Assembly (NCBI GenBank): GCA_035649275.1
Contig: DASRJW010000101.1
Span: 62,001-126,000 of the forward strand
Reading direction: 5' to 3'
Length of the DNA: 64,000 nt
Origin: Candidatus Krumholzibacteriia bacterium
GTDB lineage: Bacteria > Krumholzibacteriota > Krumholzibacteriia > G020349025
Shown here: one piece after another, positions 33,563 to 42,816 of the stretch
Layout of the letters: the number at the start of each line of letters is the position of its first letter
Numbering within the stretch: the first letter of the stretch is position 1
The notes under the pieces: generated by a model
Told to the model about the DNA's origin: nothing
The model's input: the letters and a program-made list of their open reading frames with translations, nothing else
Databases searched by the model: none
Program-made: the position numbers and the translations under genes

Positions 33563-35530
33563 ATGATCGACCGAGTCTTCACGCACTCGACGGGCATCCA
33601 GTCCATCTGCCCGACGTCCACCGGACTGTGGATCGCCCACCAGGGCGGTCTTTCCTTCCTCGATCCCGAAAGCGGCCGTCAGGCCAAGTGGACCACCGCC
33701 GACGGCATCCCCGCCCATCCGGTCCTGCACGTGGCGCAGGAAGGGAGTCGCATCGCCGTGGCCACTCCCAACGGCCTGGCCTGGAGCGACGACGCGGCGC
33801 GGTTGCTGCAAGACACCTTCGCCGGCGCGCCGCGACCGCGGTGGCAGCGAGCCCTAGCGCACGCCCGCGGCACCGGCGCCTATCTGAACGGCATCGCTTT
33901 CGTCCACGGCCGACTGCACGCCACCACCGGCGGCGGGCGGATCTACCGGGAGGGGGCCGGCGGTTTCGAACTCCTAGAACTGCCCTTGCCACAGGCGCGG
34001 TTGCTGCATCTCCTGGCCCTCGAGTGCCAGCCGGAGCGCCTGCGCCTCCTGGTGATCTCGAACAACTGCGGCATCCTGCTCTTGGCCACGGGCGCGGCCG
34101 AGGAACCGTCCCTCTACCAGTGGAGCGAGCAGGAAGGCCTGACCTCGCGCTACGCCACCACCGTGATCCAGGCGGGCGAGTACGTCGTCGTCGGCGTGCA
34201 TGGGTGCGCGCACGTGGCACGGAGGCGCGATCTTCTGCAACGCCCGGCCGAACTCCGGCGCTGGGGTCGGATCCAGTTCGGCGACCCCCAAGGGCCGGTG
34301 GAGCACGGGCGGGTGCATGCGGTCTGCGCCCACGGCGAGCATCTCTATCTCGGCACCGCCACCGGACTGTACCGCCTGCCTCTCTCCGACCTCGAGGCTG
34401 CCGCCAGCGGGGAGGTGGAGGCAGAGCCGCTCGACGAAGTTCCGGTGCGCCACCTGGCGAGCCATCGTGGCGAGCTCTGGTGCGTGCAACACAGCAGCCT
34501 GTGCCGACTCGTGGAAGGGGCCGGTGCCGCCACGCCGCGCGAGGTGCTCCCGGACGGGGGAGCGAGCGGCCGCGGCGCGCTGCGCTTCCGTCGTCGCCCC
34601 GAGGCCGCCGCTTTCGCGCCACGGATCACCACTTTCTCCCGCCGTTGGCGCAACCTGCCGGAATCGCGCTGGCGGGCTTCCGCCGCCGAGCCCGAATCAG
34701 CGCGCATCGCCTGCCTGGCAGCGACGCCGCGCGGTCTGGCCTGCGGTGGCGATGGCGGTCGCGTCCTCCACTTCGCCGACGAACACTGGTCCTGCGAGAG
34801 CGTGGTGCGGCAGCAGCGCTCCCCCGAGGTCCACGCCCTGGCGCATGATCCCGAGGCCGGCACGCTGTGGTGCGCCACCCGGCACGGCCTCTTCGGCCGC
34901 GACTTCCGCGGGCGCTGGCTGCGCGACCTGGAGTTTCCCGGGCGTGCGGTGCACCAGCTCGTGTCCTGGCAGGGAATGTTGCTGGCCCTCGGCAGCGCCG
35001 GGCTGCACGTGCGTGTGCAAGGCGCCTGGAGCGAGGTGGCGTTTCGCGGCGAGAACCCGTCGTTCTTCCTCGCCGGTGCCGGTGCCCCCGGGCTCGTCCT
35101 CGCCGCCCGGCCCGGGGCGAGCTACTACCTCTGGTCCCCGGCGGCGCCGCGCCCGGAACGCTGGGACCTGGCCGTGGGGCGTGCGAATTGCTTGGCCTGG
35201 GACGGGCTCGAGCGGCTCTGGATCGGCACCGATCATGGACTCGTTCGCTGGCAAGGCAATCGCCTCGAGAGCTACGCCTGGGAAGGCGAAGCGGAGAACC
35301 ACATCACCGCGGTGCTGGTCCATGCAGGCAATCTCCACGTGGGGTCGCACGCCGGCGCCTGGGTCGCGGCGAGCGCCAGTCTGGATCCTGCACGGGGCAC
35401 CGCGCTCGAGTCCCGCGGCAAGAGGCTAGGACTGCTCGACGGTCTTCCGCACGCTCACGTCACCAGCATGCTGGTGCACGACGGGCGTGTCTGGGTGGGA
35501 ACCCAAGGCGGTCTGGCCGCTCTGGCGTGA
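33563..35530 (+). CDS. Cytoplasmic beta-propeller repeat protein
   Basis: The 655-residue protein consists of repeated short beta units of the kind GLWIAHQGGLSFLD, HLYLGTATGLYRL, TLWCATRHGLFGRD, RLWIGTDHGLVRWQ and RVWVGTQGGLAAL. These resemble two-component regulator propeller (Reg_prop) repeats, which normally form the periplasmic sensor of hybrid kinases. Here there is no signal peptide, membrane helix or output domain. It may be a free-standing sensor or scaffold. The gene for a polytopic membrane protein begins 43 bases downstream and is probably co-transcribed. An upstream 62-codon frame ends over this ATG, but I do not think that it is a gene. Confidence 0.75.
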   Translation: MIDRVFTHSTGIQSICPTSTGLWIAHQGGLSFLDPESGRQAKWTTADGIPAHPVLHVAQEGSRIAVATPNGLAWSDDAARLLQDTFAGAPRPRWQRALAHARGTGAYLNGIAFVHGRLHATTGGGRIYREGAGGFELLELPLPQARLLHLLALECQPERLRLLVISNNCGILLLATGAAEEPSLYQWSEQEGLTSRYATTVIQAGEYVVVGVHGCAHVARRRDLLQRPAELRRWGRIQFGDPQGPVEHGRVHAVCAHGEHLYLGTATGLYRLPLSDLEAAASGEVEAEPLDEVPVRHLASHRGELWCVQHSSLCRLVEGAGAATPREVLPDGGASGRGALRFRRRPEAAAFAPRITTFSRRWRNLPESRWRASAAEPESARIACLAATPRGLACGGDGGRVLHFADEHWSCESVVRQQRSPEVHALAHDPEAGTLWCATRHGLFGRDFRGRWLRDLEFPGRAVHQLVSWQGMLLALGSAGLHVRVQGAWSEVAFRGENPSFFLAGAGAPGLVLAARPGASYYLWSPAAPRPERWDLAVGRANCLAWDGLERLWIGTDHGLVRWQGNRLESYAWEGEAENHITAVLVHAGNLHVGSHAGAWVAASASLDPARGTALESRGKRLGLLDGLPHAHVTSMLVHDGRVWVGTQGGLAALA

Positions 35531-35573
35531 ACGCGGCGTGGTTTCGCCGCGCCACCAAGAACCCGGGACCTCG

Positions 35574-36983
35574 ATGCGCACCCTCCTCGGCTTGATACCC
35601 GTGGCGATCTTCCTGGGGTTGACGGCCCATCTGTGCTTGCAGGTGGGCCTGCAGCCGGACGACGCCGGCTACACGGCGCTCAGGGTGGCGACCAATTTCC
35701 GCAGCGGCGAGGGTCTGGCGTTCAACCCCGGAGAGAAGCGCGATCTGGCCGACAGCCCGATCTGGGTCGGGGTGCTCTCGCTGCTCTCGTTCTCTTCCCG
35801 CGCCCCCTTCTGGGTCATGATCCTCGGCATCTTCCTCGGCGTTGCCGGGCTGCTCAGCGTTCTCGACGGGCCGCGCGACGCTCTCGTCGGCGCCGGCGCC
35901 GCCCTCTTCCTCGCTCTCGATCGGCTCGTGGTGGCGCACACGATTTCCGGTGCCAGCGGACCGCTCGCGGCGCTCTATTTAGTGCTCTTGATTCCGATCC
36001 TGCGCACCGGCAAGGGCGACACGGGCTCGGACCTCGCCCTCGCGGCGTGGGCGGCGCTCGCTGCTTGTGTGCGCACGGACCTCGTGCTGGTGGCGCTCCC
36101 GGTGGCGCTCGGCGCCGGGTTGCGCGAACCGCGGCGCCTGCGGGCCTGGCTGCCCTTGGCCGGCGCCATCGCCGGGGCCGTGCTGTGCCTCGGTTGGCGC
36201 TGGGCGCACTACGGCCAGCATCCTGCCACGTGGGAACCGTGGCCACCCTCGGCTACCAGCTTGTATCGCGCCGCCAGTCTGGTGCTCGACCTGGTGCTGC
36301 GCCGTCCGGTGATGGTCCTCGCTCTCGCCATCTTGGTGTCCGAGTGGCTGCATCGCCGCCTCTGGCTCGGACGCCGTCTCGGACTCGCCTGGGGGTTGCT
36401 GGCGCTGGCGCTGTTCTCCATGGCGCCCGCGCGCGGCGCGGAAGTGCAGCGCTTGCTCGCGCCCGTCCTTCCCCTCGGCTACCTGCTCGCCGTCGAAGCG
36501 GTGTGGCGCCGGACGCGCACGCGGCCGGCCCTGGTGGCGGCGCTGCTCCTGGTCGTGGCCCAGCCGAGTTGGACCGCCGGGGGCCGCACCGCGGCTCCGG
36601 AAGTGGACGTCGCTTACGAGCGCATCGGTCGCTGGCTGGGAGCGCATGCGGTGCCCGAAGCCATCGTCGGCGCTGCCCGTGTCGGCGCCCTCGGTTACCA
36701 CAGCGGCCTGCGGGTCGAAGACGTGCAAGGACGCATCAGCCCGCGGGTGGCGGCGGCGCGACAGATGACTCCCACCGGCCCGGACGATACCGACGCGGCC
36801 TTCGGCTTCGTCTTCGAGCTGGAGCCGGATCTCCTGGTTCTGCTTCCCGGCGACCCCGTGCCTTCGGCACGCACCTACGTGCCGAACGACGATGCGCTCC
36901 CTGCAGTCATCCGCGGGCCGTTTCGTCTCTATCGCTGGGCGGGGAGCTCGGTGTGGCAGGGCGCGGCGCGGGACGGGGGCTGA
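35574..36983 (+). CDS. Polytopic membrane protein, possibly a GT-C-type glycosyltransferase
   Basis: The 469-residue protein has about nine to eleven membrane helices (LIPVAIFLGLTAHLCL, FWVMILGIFLGVAGLLSVL, LAWGLLALALFSMAP and others) and a soluble C-terminal part of about 130 residues. An acidic pair in the first loop (GLQPDDAGYTALR) resembles the catalytic DD/DE loop of GT-C mannosyltransferases that use lipid-linked sugars. The match is by pattern only. It follows the propeller gene on the same strand. It converges on the TPR gene, with the two stop codons directly adjacent. Confidence 0.65.
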   Translation: MRTLLGLIPVAIFLGLTAHLCLQVGLQPDDAGYTALRVATNFRSGEGLAFNPGEKRDLADSPIWVGVLSLLSFSSRAPFWVMILGIFLGVAGLLSVLDGPRDALVGAGAALFLALDRLVVAHTISGASGPLAALYLVLLIPILRTGKGDTGSDLALAAWAALAACVRTDLVLVALPVALGAGLREPRRLRAWLPLAGAIAGAVLCLGWRWAHYGQHPATWEPWPPSATSLYRAASLVLDLVLRRPVMVLALAILVSEWLHRRLWLGRRLGLAWGLLALALFSMAPARGAEVQRLLAPVLPLGYLLAVEAVWRRTRTRPALVAALLLVVAQPSWTAGGRTAAPEVDVAYERIGRWLGAHAVPEAIVGAARVGALGYHSGLRVEDVQGRISPRVAAARQMTPTGPDDTDAAFGFVFELEPDLLVLLPGDPVPSARTYVPNDDALPAVIRGPFRLYRWAGSSVWQGAARDGG

Positions 36984-38621
36984 TCACTGCGACTGGGCGC
37001 GGGCGCTGCCGGGCCCATCCTGGCGCGTTGCCGTGCGTGTGCCGGCCGGGGCAGCGGCACCGTTCTCGTAGTAGCGCTTCCGAGCTCGGGTCACGTGCCG
37101 CAGCAGATCACGCTGCTCCCGGCTGTCCATCGCCTTCTGCAGCGTCGACGCCGCGGCGCTGTAGTGCCCCGAGCCGCCTTGGATCTCCGCCAGGCGCAGG
37201 TAAGCGACGTAGCGGAACAAGGACCAGCAACCATCACCCTTCACCTGGGTCAGGCGGGTGAAGTACGGCTCTGCCGCCTCGGGCCGGTCGCGGAGGAGCT
37301 CGAGCTCACCTCGATAGAAATCGAGGGGAGGGCTGCTCTGGTCCTGGAGCCCCGCGAGGGCACTCGCCGCCCCATCCGGCGCCCCGGCGTACATCGCTTC
37401 CAGGTCGCCTTGAAGCGCCAGCAGATTGCGCCGCTCCTGCTCCAGCGGTGCCGGTTCCTGCAGGACGCGGTACAGGCGGCTGCGGAGCGGACTCTTCTCC
37501 GGCAGCGCCGCCAGGCGGGAACTCGCCACCTCGTCCTCGCCGAGGATTCGGTCCAGATCCACCAGGCTGCGCAGCACATCCGCTTCCAGCCAATCTGGAT
37601 CGGTGGGCAAATTGCGGCTCAGGGTCTCGAGTCGCTCCCGGGCCGCTTGCACGCGGCCCGTGAGGAACTCTTGCAGCCCCAAGTAGAACTGCAAGCGGGC
37701 GGCGACGTTGCGCTCCCCCTGCTCGGGGCTGTTGGAAACGACCTGCGCCGTTTCCTCCGTGCGTTGCCTCGTGGCCTCCATCTCCCGTGGGAACCAGAAG
37801 CTCATCGCCGCCACCGGTTCGATGAGGCGGGCGTTGTCCGGGTAGGGCTCCAGCACGGCGTCGAAGTGCATCCGGGCCTCCTCGAGGCGACCCTCGAAGC
37901 CGAAGAGCACCACGGCCAGCAGCGTCTTCGCATCCAGCTCGGTGTAGCCCTGCCGTGCGGCCGCGGCGGCGATGTATTCCAGGCCGCGCTCCCGGTGGCC
38001 GCCCGGGACGCGCAGGAAGACGCGGGCGAACTTCACCATCCCGGGGAGGATGTCGGCGAAGTAGAGGTAGACGCCCTGGACGAGGAGCGCGTCCGGGTTT
38101 CCCGGCTCGCCGGCGAGGACGAAGTCCAAGTCGCTCTTTCCCGCCGCCGCCTTCCGGCCCGCGCCCCAGTACTCGTTGGAAAGGGCGTGCACCTGGGCCA
38201 GGAACATGAAGGCCCAGCCGCGGTAGAGATGTCCCGCCACGGAACCTGGATCCCGTTTCACGATCGCGTCGGAGGCGGACAGAGCTTGTTCGCAGGCGCG
38301 CTTGATCGCGTCCGCCTTGGCGCCGATGGCGTCGCGGTCCTCGTTCTGATCCGGGAGATCGAGGCGCAGGATGCGCGCCCGCAAGAGATAGGGCCGCGGA
38401 TCCTCCGGCACCGCGCGTTCCATGGCGGTGGCGACGCGGTCCGCTTCGCTCGGGCGTCCCTGGTAGATCGCCTCCATCGCTTCCAGGTACCAGCTGTCCA
38501 CCTGCGCCTCGAGGGCCGGCGGATGCTGACCCGTGGCCAACCGGTTCTGGGCCACGCTCGCGCCAGGCAACGAACCGAGGCAGAGTGCCACCAGGAAGAC
38601 GACGGCAATGCGACGCGACAT
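36984..38621 (-). CDS. Exported TPR-repeat protein
   Basis: A 545-residue protein with a signal peptide (MSRRIAVVFLVALCLGSLPGASVA) followed by helical repeats of the tetratricopeptide type (YLEAMEAIYQGRPSEADRVA, RLEEARMHFDAVLEPYPDNA, YSAAASTLQKAMDSREQRD). Such proteins usually act as periplasmic scaffolds; no enzyme signature is seen. It starts at the ATG behind ggtggtgag. It lies downstream of the radical SAM gene, but a strong terminator between them suggests separate transcription. Confidence 0.78.
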   Translation of the reverse strand: MSRRIAVVFLVALCLGSLPGASVAQNRLATGQHPPALEAQVDSWYLEAMEAIYQGRPSEADRVATAMERAVPEDPRPYLLRARILRLDLPDQNEDRDAIGAKADAIKRACEQALSASDAIVKRDPGSVAGHLYRGWAFMFLAQVHALSNEYWGAGRKAAAGKSDLDFVLAGEPGNPDALLVQGVYLYFADILPGMVKFARVFLRVPGGHRERGLEYIAAAAARQGYTELDAKTLLAVVLFGFEGRLEEARMHFDAVLEPYPDNARLIEPVAAMSFWFPREMEATRQRTEETAQVVSNSPEQGERNVAARLQFYLGLQEFLTGRVQAARERLETLSRNLPTDPDWLEADVLRSLVDLDRILGEDEVASSRLAALPEKSPLRSRLYRVLQEPAPLEQERRNLLALQGDLEAMYAGAPDGAASALAGLQDQSSPPLDFYRGELELLRDRPEAAEPYFTRLTQVKGDGCWSLFRYVAYLRLAEIQGGSGHYSAAASTLQKAMDSREQRDLLRHVTRARKRYYENGAAAPAGTRTATRQDGPGSARAQSQ

Positions 38622-38668
38622 GCTCACCACCTTGGCGGGACCCTGTCATGCTACATGCTGGCAGGGGC

Positions 38669-38700
38669 AAAAAAAAGGATGAAGGGTCTCCCCTCCATCC
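38669..38700 (-). terminator. Rho-independent terminator of the radical SAM gene
   Basis: On the minus strand a 10-bp stem (ggatggaggg / cccttcatcc, one G-T pair) with a GAGA loop is followed by eight T residues, about 47 bases after the radical SAM stop codon. Confidence 0.85.
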
Positions 38701-38747
38701 CTTGGAATGCAGCGATGCGAGCGCCGGTTCCGGGCGCCCCGCGCTTC

Positions 38748-40679
38748 TCAGCCGCAGCCGCAGCCGGTGCCGCAACCTACGCCGCTAGGTGCCTGGACTG
38801 CCGTCGCTTCGGTGTGGCCGTTGCCATTCCCATTCCCATTGCCGTTGCCGCCCAGCTTCAGGGTCACTTGCTGCGGGCGGCGCTGCGGCACCCGGGTGGT
38901 CACCGGATCGTCGTACATGGGCAGCGCCAGATCCTTGCCGCTGGCGTAGACGCCGTGCTTGCCGTGCTGCTTGTACCACTCGGCGGTGGTGGCGTTCATG
39001 TGCATGTGCTCCACGATCTGCCGCCAGCCCACGCCGGTGTTGTAGGCACAGAACGAGATCTCCCCTTGCTGCGTGCCGTAGGGGATGATGCACATCTCGG
39101 TGCGGCGGAAATCGTAGTTGAACAGATCTTGGAACCACATGCCGGCCACGAAGAGCACCCGCCAATCGTAGTCCGGCTGATCGTCGAAGCCCGCGTGACC
39201 GCCGGACTGCTTGTCGAATTTCTTGAGGAAATCCTTCAGCGACAGCGGTGCCCGCTGGGCGTCGAAGTTGCGCAGCAGCGCCAGGGCCAGCTGCGCCTTG
39301 GTGAGGGCGCGGCCGCGGTTGGCGTCGGTGATGGTGCGCACGTCGGCGAGGAGGCGCTCCAGGTTGAGGAATTCCGACACCGGGACCATCTGCTTGGTCT
39401 TGGTGTTCACGAACAGAATGGTGCCGATGCCGCAGTTCGGATGGCAGCCGCACTTGAGCGAACCCCAGTCGGCCCCGGCCCCCTTCATCAGGTCCACCAT
39501 GTCGGAGAACGGCCCCAGACCGGAGAGGGGATACCAGTCCACCAGGGGATCGGTGGCGCCGGTCTGGTTCTTCACGTCGTGGGCCAGGTGCGACAGGGTG
39601 TAGCGCATGCGCTCGCGGTCGGCATCGCTGATGTCCTCGTCGCGGCCGGTGAAGCTCACGGGCTGGAAGGACACGACGCTGATCTTGTCGGAGTTCTCGA
39701 TGGCGAAGTCGATGATGGGTCCCACCTGGTCGTCGTTGATGGTCTTGACGATGGTGACCACGAGGACGACGTCGATGTCCGCCTTGGCCAGGTTGTCGAT
39801 GGCCCGCAGCTTGACGTCGAAGAGGTTGCCGATCTTGCGATGGGCGTTGCTGGCGTTGTCGGTGCCGTCGAACTGCAGGTACGCCAGGCGCATCCCCGCT
39901 TCCCGGGCCCGGTAGGCGAAATCCAGGTCCTGGGCGAAGCGGATGCCATTGGTCGCCGCCTGGATGCTGAAGTAGCCCACCTTTTTCGCGTAGGCCACGG
40001 ACTCCAGGAAGATGGGGCTCACCGTGGGCTCGCCACCGGAGAACTGCACTGACATCTGCCGCCGCGGCTGGATGGAGAGCGAGTCGTCCAGGATCTTCTG
40101 CACGTCGGCGAAGGACAGCTCGTGCACGTAGCCCACCTGGTTGGCGTCCATGAAGCAGGGGTCGCACATCATGTTGCAGCGGTTGGTGAGATCGATGGTG
40201 AGCACGGCGCCGCGGCCGTACTGGATGGACGAGGTGCCGTGCTGGCGCAACTCCGTGGTCGGCGACTTGAAGTCCCGGCCCGGGTAGAGGCGTTCGATGC
40301 GCGACAGGAACGCCGGGTCGATGGCCATGACGTCCTCGCAACGGCCGTGCTTGGGGCAGTCCTTCACCATCAGCACCTTGCCGTCGCGCTCGATGACCGT
40401 GGCCTTGATCTCGCCTGGATTGCCTTCCACCAGCACCCGCGGCTCGACGCGGTCGGCGAGGATCTCGGCGCGCACTTCCTTCACGCACTGCGGGCAAAGC
40501 GAGTCGGTCTCGCGCGGCCAACCGAGCTTGGGGAAGCTGCGTTCCCAGCTGCGCGGCAACGCTGCGGGCGCCCAGCGCGGCTGGAAGGGCTTGCCGGGCT
40601 TGAGCCGGTTGTTGGCGAATTGAAACACCGGCCACAGTGCTTCGGCGCTCTTGCTCAGAGCTGCGTCCACGGCTCGCAC
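38748..40679 (-). CDS. Radical SAM protein of the tetraether lipid synthase (Tes) type
   Basis: The 643-residue protein carries the radical SAM cluster motif LTNRCNMMCDPC (cysteines 168, 172 and 175) and QFSGGEPT. Extra cysteine sites match the archaeal tetraether synthase pattern: an N-terminal SLCPQC...KDCPKHGRCED zinc-ribbon-like block (about 59-100), KCGCHPNCGIGTILFV (about 410), and MCIIPYGTQQGEISFCAYNT near the C-terminus. Tes joins lipid tails by carbon-carbon bonds, and bacterial relatives are linked to membrane-spanning lipids, so a lipid role is plausible but inferred. The tail is odd: (GN)-repeats, then VGCGTGCGCG. The GTG at 40679 is preceded by aaggagg. Confidence 0.8.
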   Translation of the reverse strand: MRAVDAALSKSAEALWPVFQFANNRLKPGKPFQPRWAPAALPRSWERSFPKLGWPRETDSLCPQCVKEVRAEILADRVEPRVLVEGNPGEIKATVIERDGKVLMVKDCPKHGRCEDVMAIDPAFLSRIERLYPGRDFKSPTTELRQHGTSSIQYGRGAVLTIDLTNRCNMMCDPCFMDANQVGYVHELSFADVQKILDDSLSIQPRRQMSVQFSGGEPTVSPIFLESVAYAKKVGYFSIQAATNGIRFAQDLDFAYRAREAGMRLAYLQFDGTDNASNAHRKIGNLFDVKLRAIDNLAKADIDVVLVVTIVKTINDDQVGPIIDFAIENSDKISVVSFQPVSFTGRDEDISDADRERMRYTLSHLAHDVKNQTGATDPLVDWYPLSGLGPFSDMVDLMKGAGADWGSLKCGCHPNCGIGTILFVNTKTKQMVPVSEFLNLERLLADVRTITDANRGRALTKAQLALALLRNFDAQRAPLSLKDFLKKFDKQSGGHAGFDDQPDYDWRVLFVAGMWFQDLFNYDFRRTEMCIIPYGTQQGEISFCAYNTGVGWRQIVEHMHMNATTAEWYKQHGKHGVYASGKDLALPMYDDPVTTRVPQRRPQQVTLKLGGNGNGNGNGNGHTEATAVQAPSGVGCGTGCGCG

Positions 40680-40881
40680 GACATTCCTCCTTCTTCGGAG
40701 CCCGTCGAGCGCCCCTCGTGGGCGACCTCTCGCCGCGGGCGCGACCGGGCTCTCTGCCTCCAATGCCCGCATGCTGCCTCGCTCCGTCCCGGGAGTCCAT
40801 CGCAAAGGCTCCCCAGGCAAGGATTTCCAGCGAACGGTCGGGGCCCGCGGTCGTGTGGTTGAGGCACGGCTCCGAAAGGGC

Positions 40882-41985
40882 TCAGGGGCGCCCCGAGGCC
40901 GCCAGCCAGGCGGCCAAGCGGCGCGCCTGCTGGTCCAGGGCGAAGGCGCGACCGGCGTGCTCCCAGGTCTGCTGCTTCCAGCGCTGCAGCTCTTCATCGC
41001 TGCTGCGGAGCACGCGCGCGAGCACCTGCTGCAAGCCGTTGGCTCCGGCTTGCGGGGACACCAGGAGTGCTTCCAGACCCGGCGGCCAGATCTCCGGCAC
41101 GCCGCCGGCGCGGCGCGCCACCGGGACGAGGCCGTGGGCCATGGCTTCCTGCAAGGCGATACCGAGGGGTTCGCAAAGGGAGGGGAGCACGAACACGTCG
41201 GCGGCTTGCAGGAAAGGTCGCACCTCGGATTGGAATCCGGCCCAGGTGAGGCGCGATTCCAGACCGAGCCGCCGAGCCTGGGCGCGCAGGCTCGCTTCCT
41301 CCGTGCCGCTGCCGACGAGGACGAGATGGAAGTCGAAGGCTTCGGCGGCGAGCGCGGCGGCCGCGTCGAGCAGGTCCCGATGCCCCTTGTCCGCATCGAG
41401 ACGGCTGGTGCTGACGAGGACGCGCACCGCACCGTGGCTCGAGGCCGGTGCGGTTGCGAGCTCCGTGCCTGGATGCAGGCTGGCGAAGTCGGCGGCGCCC
41501 AGCAGCGGCACGCGGCGCTGCAGTTCGGCGCGGACGAACTCGCTGCAGGCGAGCAGGCGCGGCCGCAGCAGCCGCTGGCTCGCCCGCACTTTCCAGGTGT
41601 CGCAGAGATCGCCCGGCGCGCCGAGGTGCTGGATGGTGGGGATGCCGAGCAGCCGCGCCGCGACGCCGGCGGTGCGCAGGTCCTTGCTCACGTTCACCAC
41701 CACGCGGTCGACACGGTCGCGGGCGAAGCAGCGGAGGAAACGCGCCACCAAGAGCGGATCGAAGTCGGGGCCGAAGTGCACGGCTCGCGCCGCGAGACCC
41801 CGTCGCTGCGCTCGCTCCACGAAGTCACCGGCACGGCCGTAGATCCACACCGCGTGCCCCTGCCGTTGCAGGGCGCTCCCCATGTCGAGGCACCATGTCT
41901 TCACCCCTCCCCACTTCTTCGTGGCGTTGACGAAGGCGATGCGCAAGGCTCGACCTGCCCGGGGTTCCGTCACTGGCCGGGGCAT
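40882..41985 (-). CDS. Glycosyltransferase family 4 (GT-B) protein
   Basis: A 367-residue GT-B glycosyltransferase. The N-domain begins RIAFVNATKKWGGVKTW with the glycine-rich loop; the C-domain has VLVSTSRLDADKGHRDLLDA and the donor-binding FVLPSLCEPLGIALQEAMAHG, where the EPLG glutamate is the EX7E motif. It should add a sugar from a nucleotide donor to a lipid or polysaccharide acceptor on the cytoplasmic side. The first ATG leaves only 30 bases to the divergent hydrolase gene; a GTG at 41973 or a TTG at 41946 (giving MRIAFVNA) could be the true start. It is followed, 202 bases on, by the radical SAM gene. Confidence 0.88.
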   Translation of the reverse strand: MPRPVTEPRAGRALRIAFVNATKKWGGVKTWCLDMGSALQRQGHAVWIYGRAGDFVERAQRRGLAARAVHFGPDFDPLLVARFLRCFARDRVDRVVVNVSKDLRTAGVAARLLGIPTIQHLGAPGDLCDTWKVRASQRLLRPRLLACSEFVRAELQRRVPLLGAADFASLHPGTELATAPASSHGAVRVLVSTSRLDADKGHRDLLDAAAALAAEAFDFHLVLVGSGTEEASLRAQARRLGLESRLTWAGFQSEVRPFLQAADVFVLPSLCEPLGIALQEAMAHGLVPVARRAGGVPEIWPPGLEALLVSPQAGANGLQQVLARVLRSSDEELQRWKQQTWEHAGRAFALDQQARRLAAWLAASGRP

Positions 41986-42015
41986 GATAGCGTGTGCCCC
42001 GCCGGAGGTGCGTCC

Positions 42016-42816
42016 ATGCCTTTCTTCACCAGCGACGGCACCAACATGTACGTGGACGTGGTGGGCGAAGGCACCGCGGTCCTGATGCTGCACGAGATCA
42101 GTCTGGATCACCGGCAGTGGACGGCACAGAGCGAAGCGCTGCGCGGCGAGCACAAGGTCTTTCGCCTCGATTGGCGCGGCCACGGGCGGTCGGCCACCGC
42201 CCCTACCGGCCACGGCTGGAGCGGCTTCGCCGCCGACGCCCGGCGCGCCCTGGTGCAAGTGGGGATGGATCGGTTGCACCCTGGGATGGTGCTCGCCCAT
42301 GGGGTGGCCTGCGACGCCGCCCTGCAGCTTTGCCTGCGGGAGCCCCGGGCGCTGCGCGCTGCGGTGCTGGTGGCGCCGCTGCTCTGGGGGGTCGAAGCGG
42401 GAGAAGAGTGGCGGAGCTTGCTGCAGGCGATGCGGCAGAGCGCCCGTGCCGGAGACCTCGCCGGCGCTCTCGGATTGCTGCGAAGCGATCGCGCCTTCGC
42501 TGGCGTGCGTGCCGATCCGGAGCTGGAGCGCAGCGTGCGCGCCATGCAAGAACGCTGTCGCGGCGATTGGTTGCAGAGCGAGGAGACCGACACCGGCACG
42601 CCCACGGCGCAACGGCTTATGGAGTGCAAGCAGCCCCTGCTCGTGCTCTGCGGCCGCGAGGACCGCGACGACTTCCGCCACACCGCGGCACAGATCGCCT
42701 CGCAGGCGCCGCGCGCCCACGTCTTGGAGATCGACGGGGCCTTCCACTTCCCCAATCTGGAAACACCGGAAAGCTTCAACGCCGTGCTGAAAGATTTCCT
42801 CGCCGAGCCTTCATGA
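42016..42816 (+). CDS. Alpha/beta-hydrolase-fold protein lacking the usual serine nucleophile
   Basis: The 266-residue protein follows the alpha/beta-hydrolase pattern: VLMLHEISLDHRQW, FRLDWRGHGRSA, LLVLCGREDRDDF and DGAFHFPNLETPE, the last with the expected histidine. The nucleophile elbow, normally GHSMGG, reads LAHGVACDAA, with glycine where serine should be. It is probably not a classical hydrolase and may bind a ligand or partner. ATG is preceded by ggagg. Its stop codon overlaps the end of the convergent polysaccharide deacetylase gene by six bases. Confidence 0.8.
   Translation: MPFFTSDGTNMYVDVVGEGTAVLMLHEISLDHRQWTAQSEALRGEHKVFRLDWRGHGRSATAPTGHGWSGFAADARRALVQVGMDRLHPGMVLAHGVACDAALQLCLREPRALRAAVLVAPLLWGVEAGEEWRSLLQAMRQSARAGDLAGALGLLRSDRAFAGVRADPELERSVRAMQERCRGDWLQSEETDTGTPTAQRLMECKQPLLVLCGREDRDDFRHTAAQIASQAPRAHVLEIDGAFHFPNLETPESFNAVLKDFLAEPS

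Noticed and set aside
33378-33566. 62-codon frame whose stop overlaps the propeller start
   Set aside because: The overlap looks like coupling, but the frame runs across the likely promoter, has no good ribosome site and the peptide is low-complexity.
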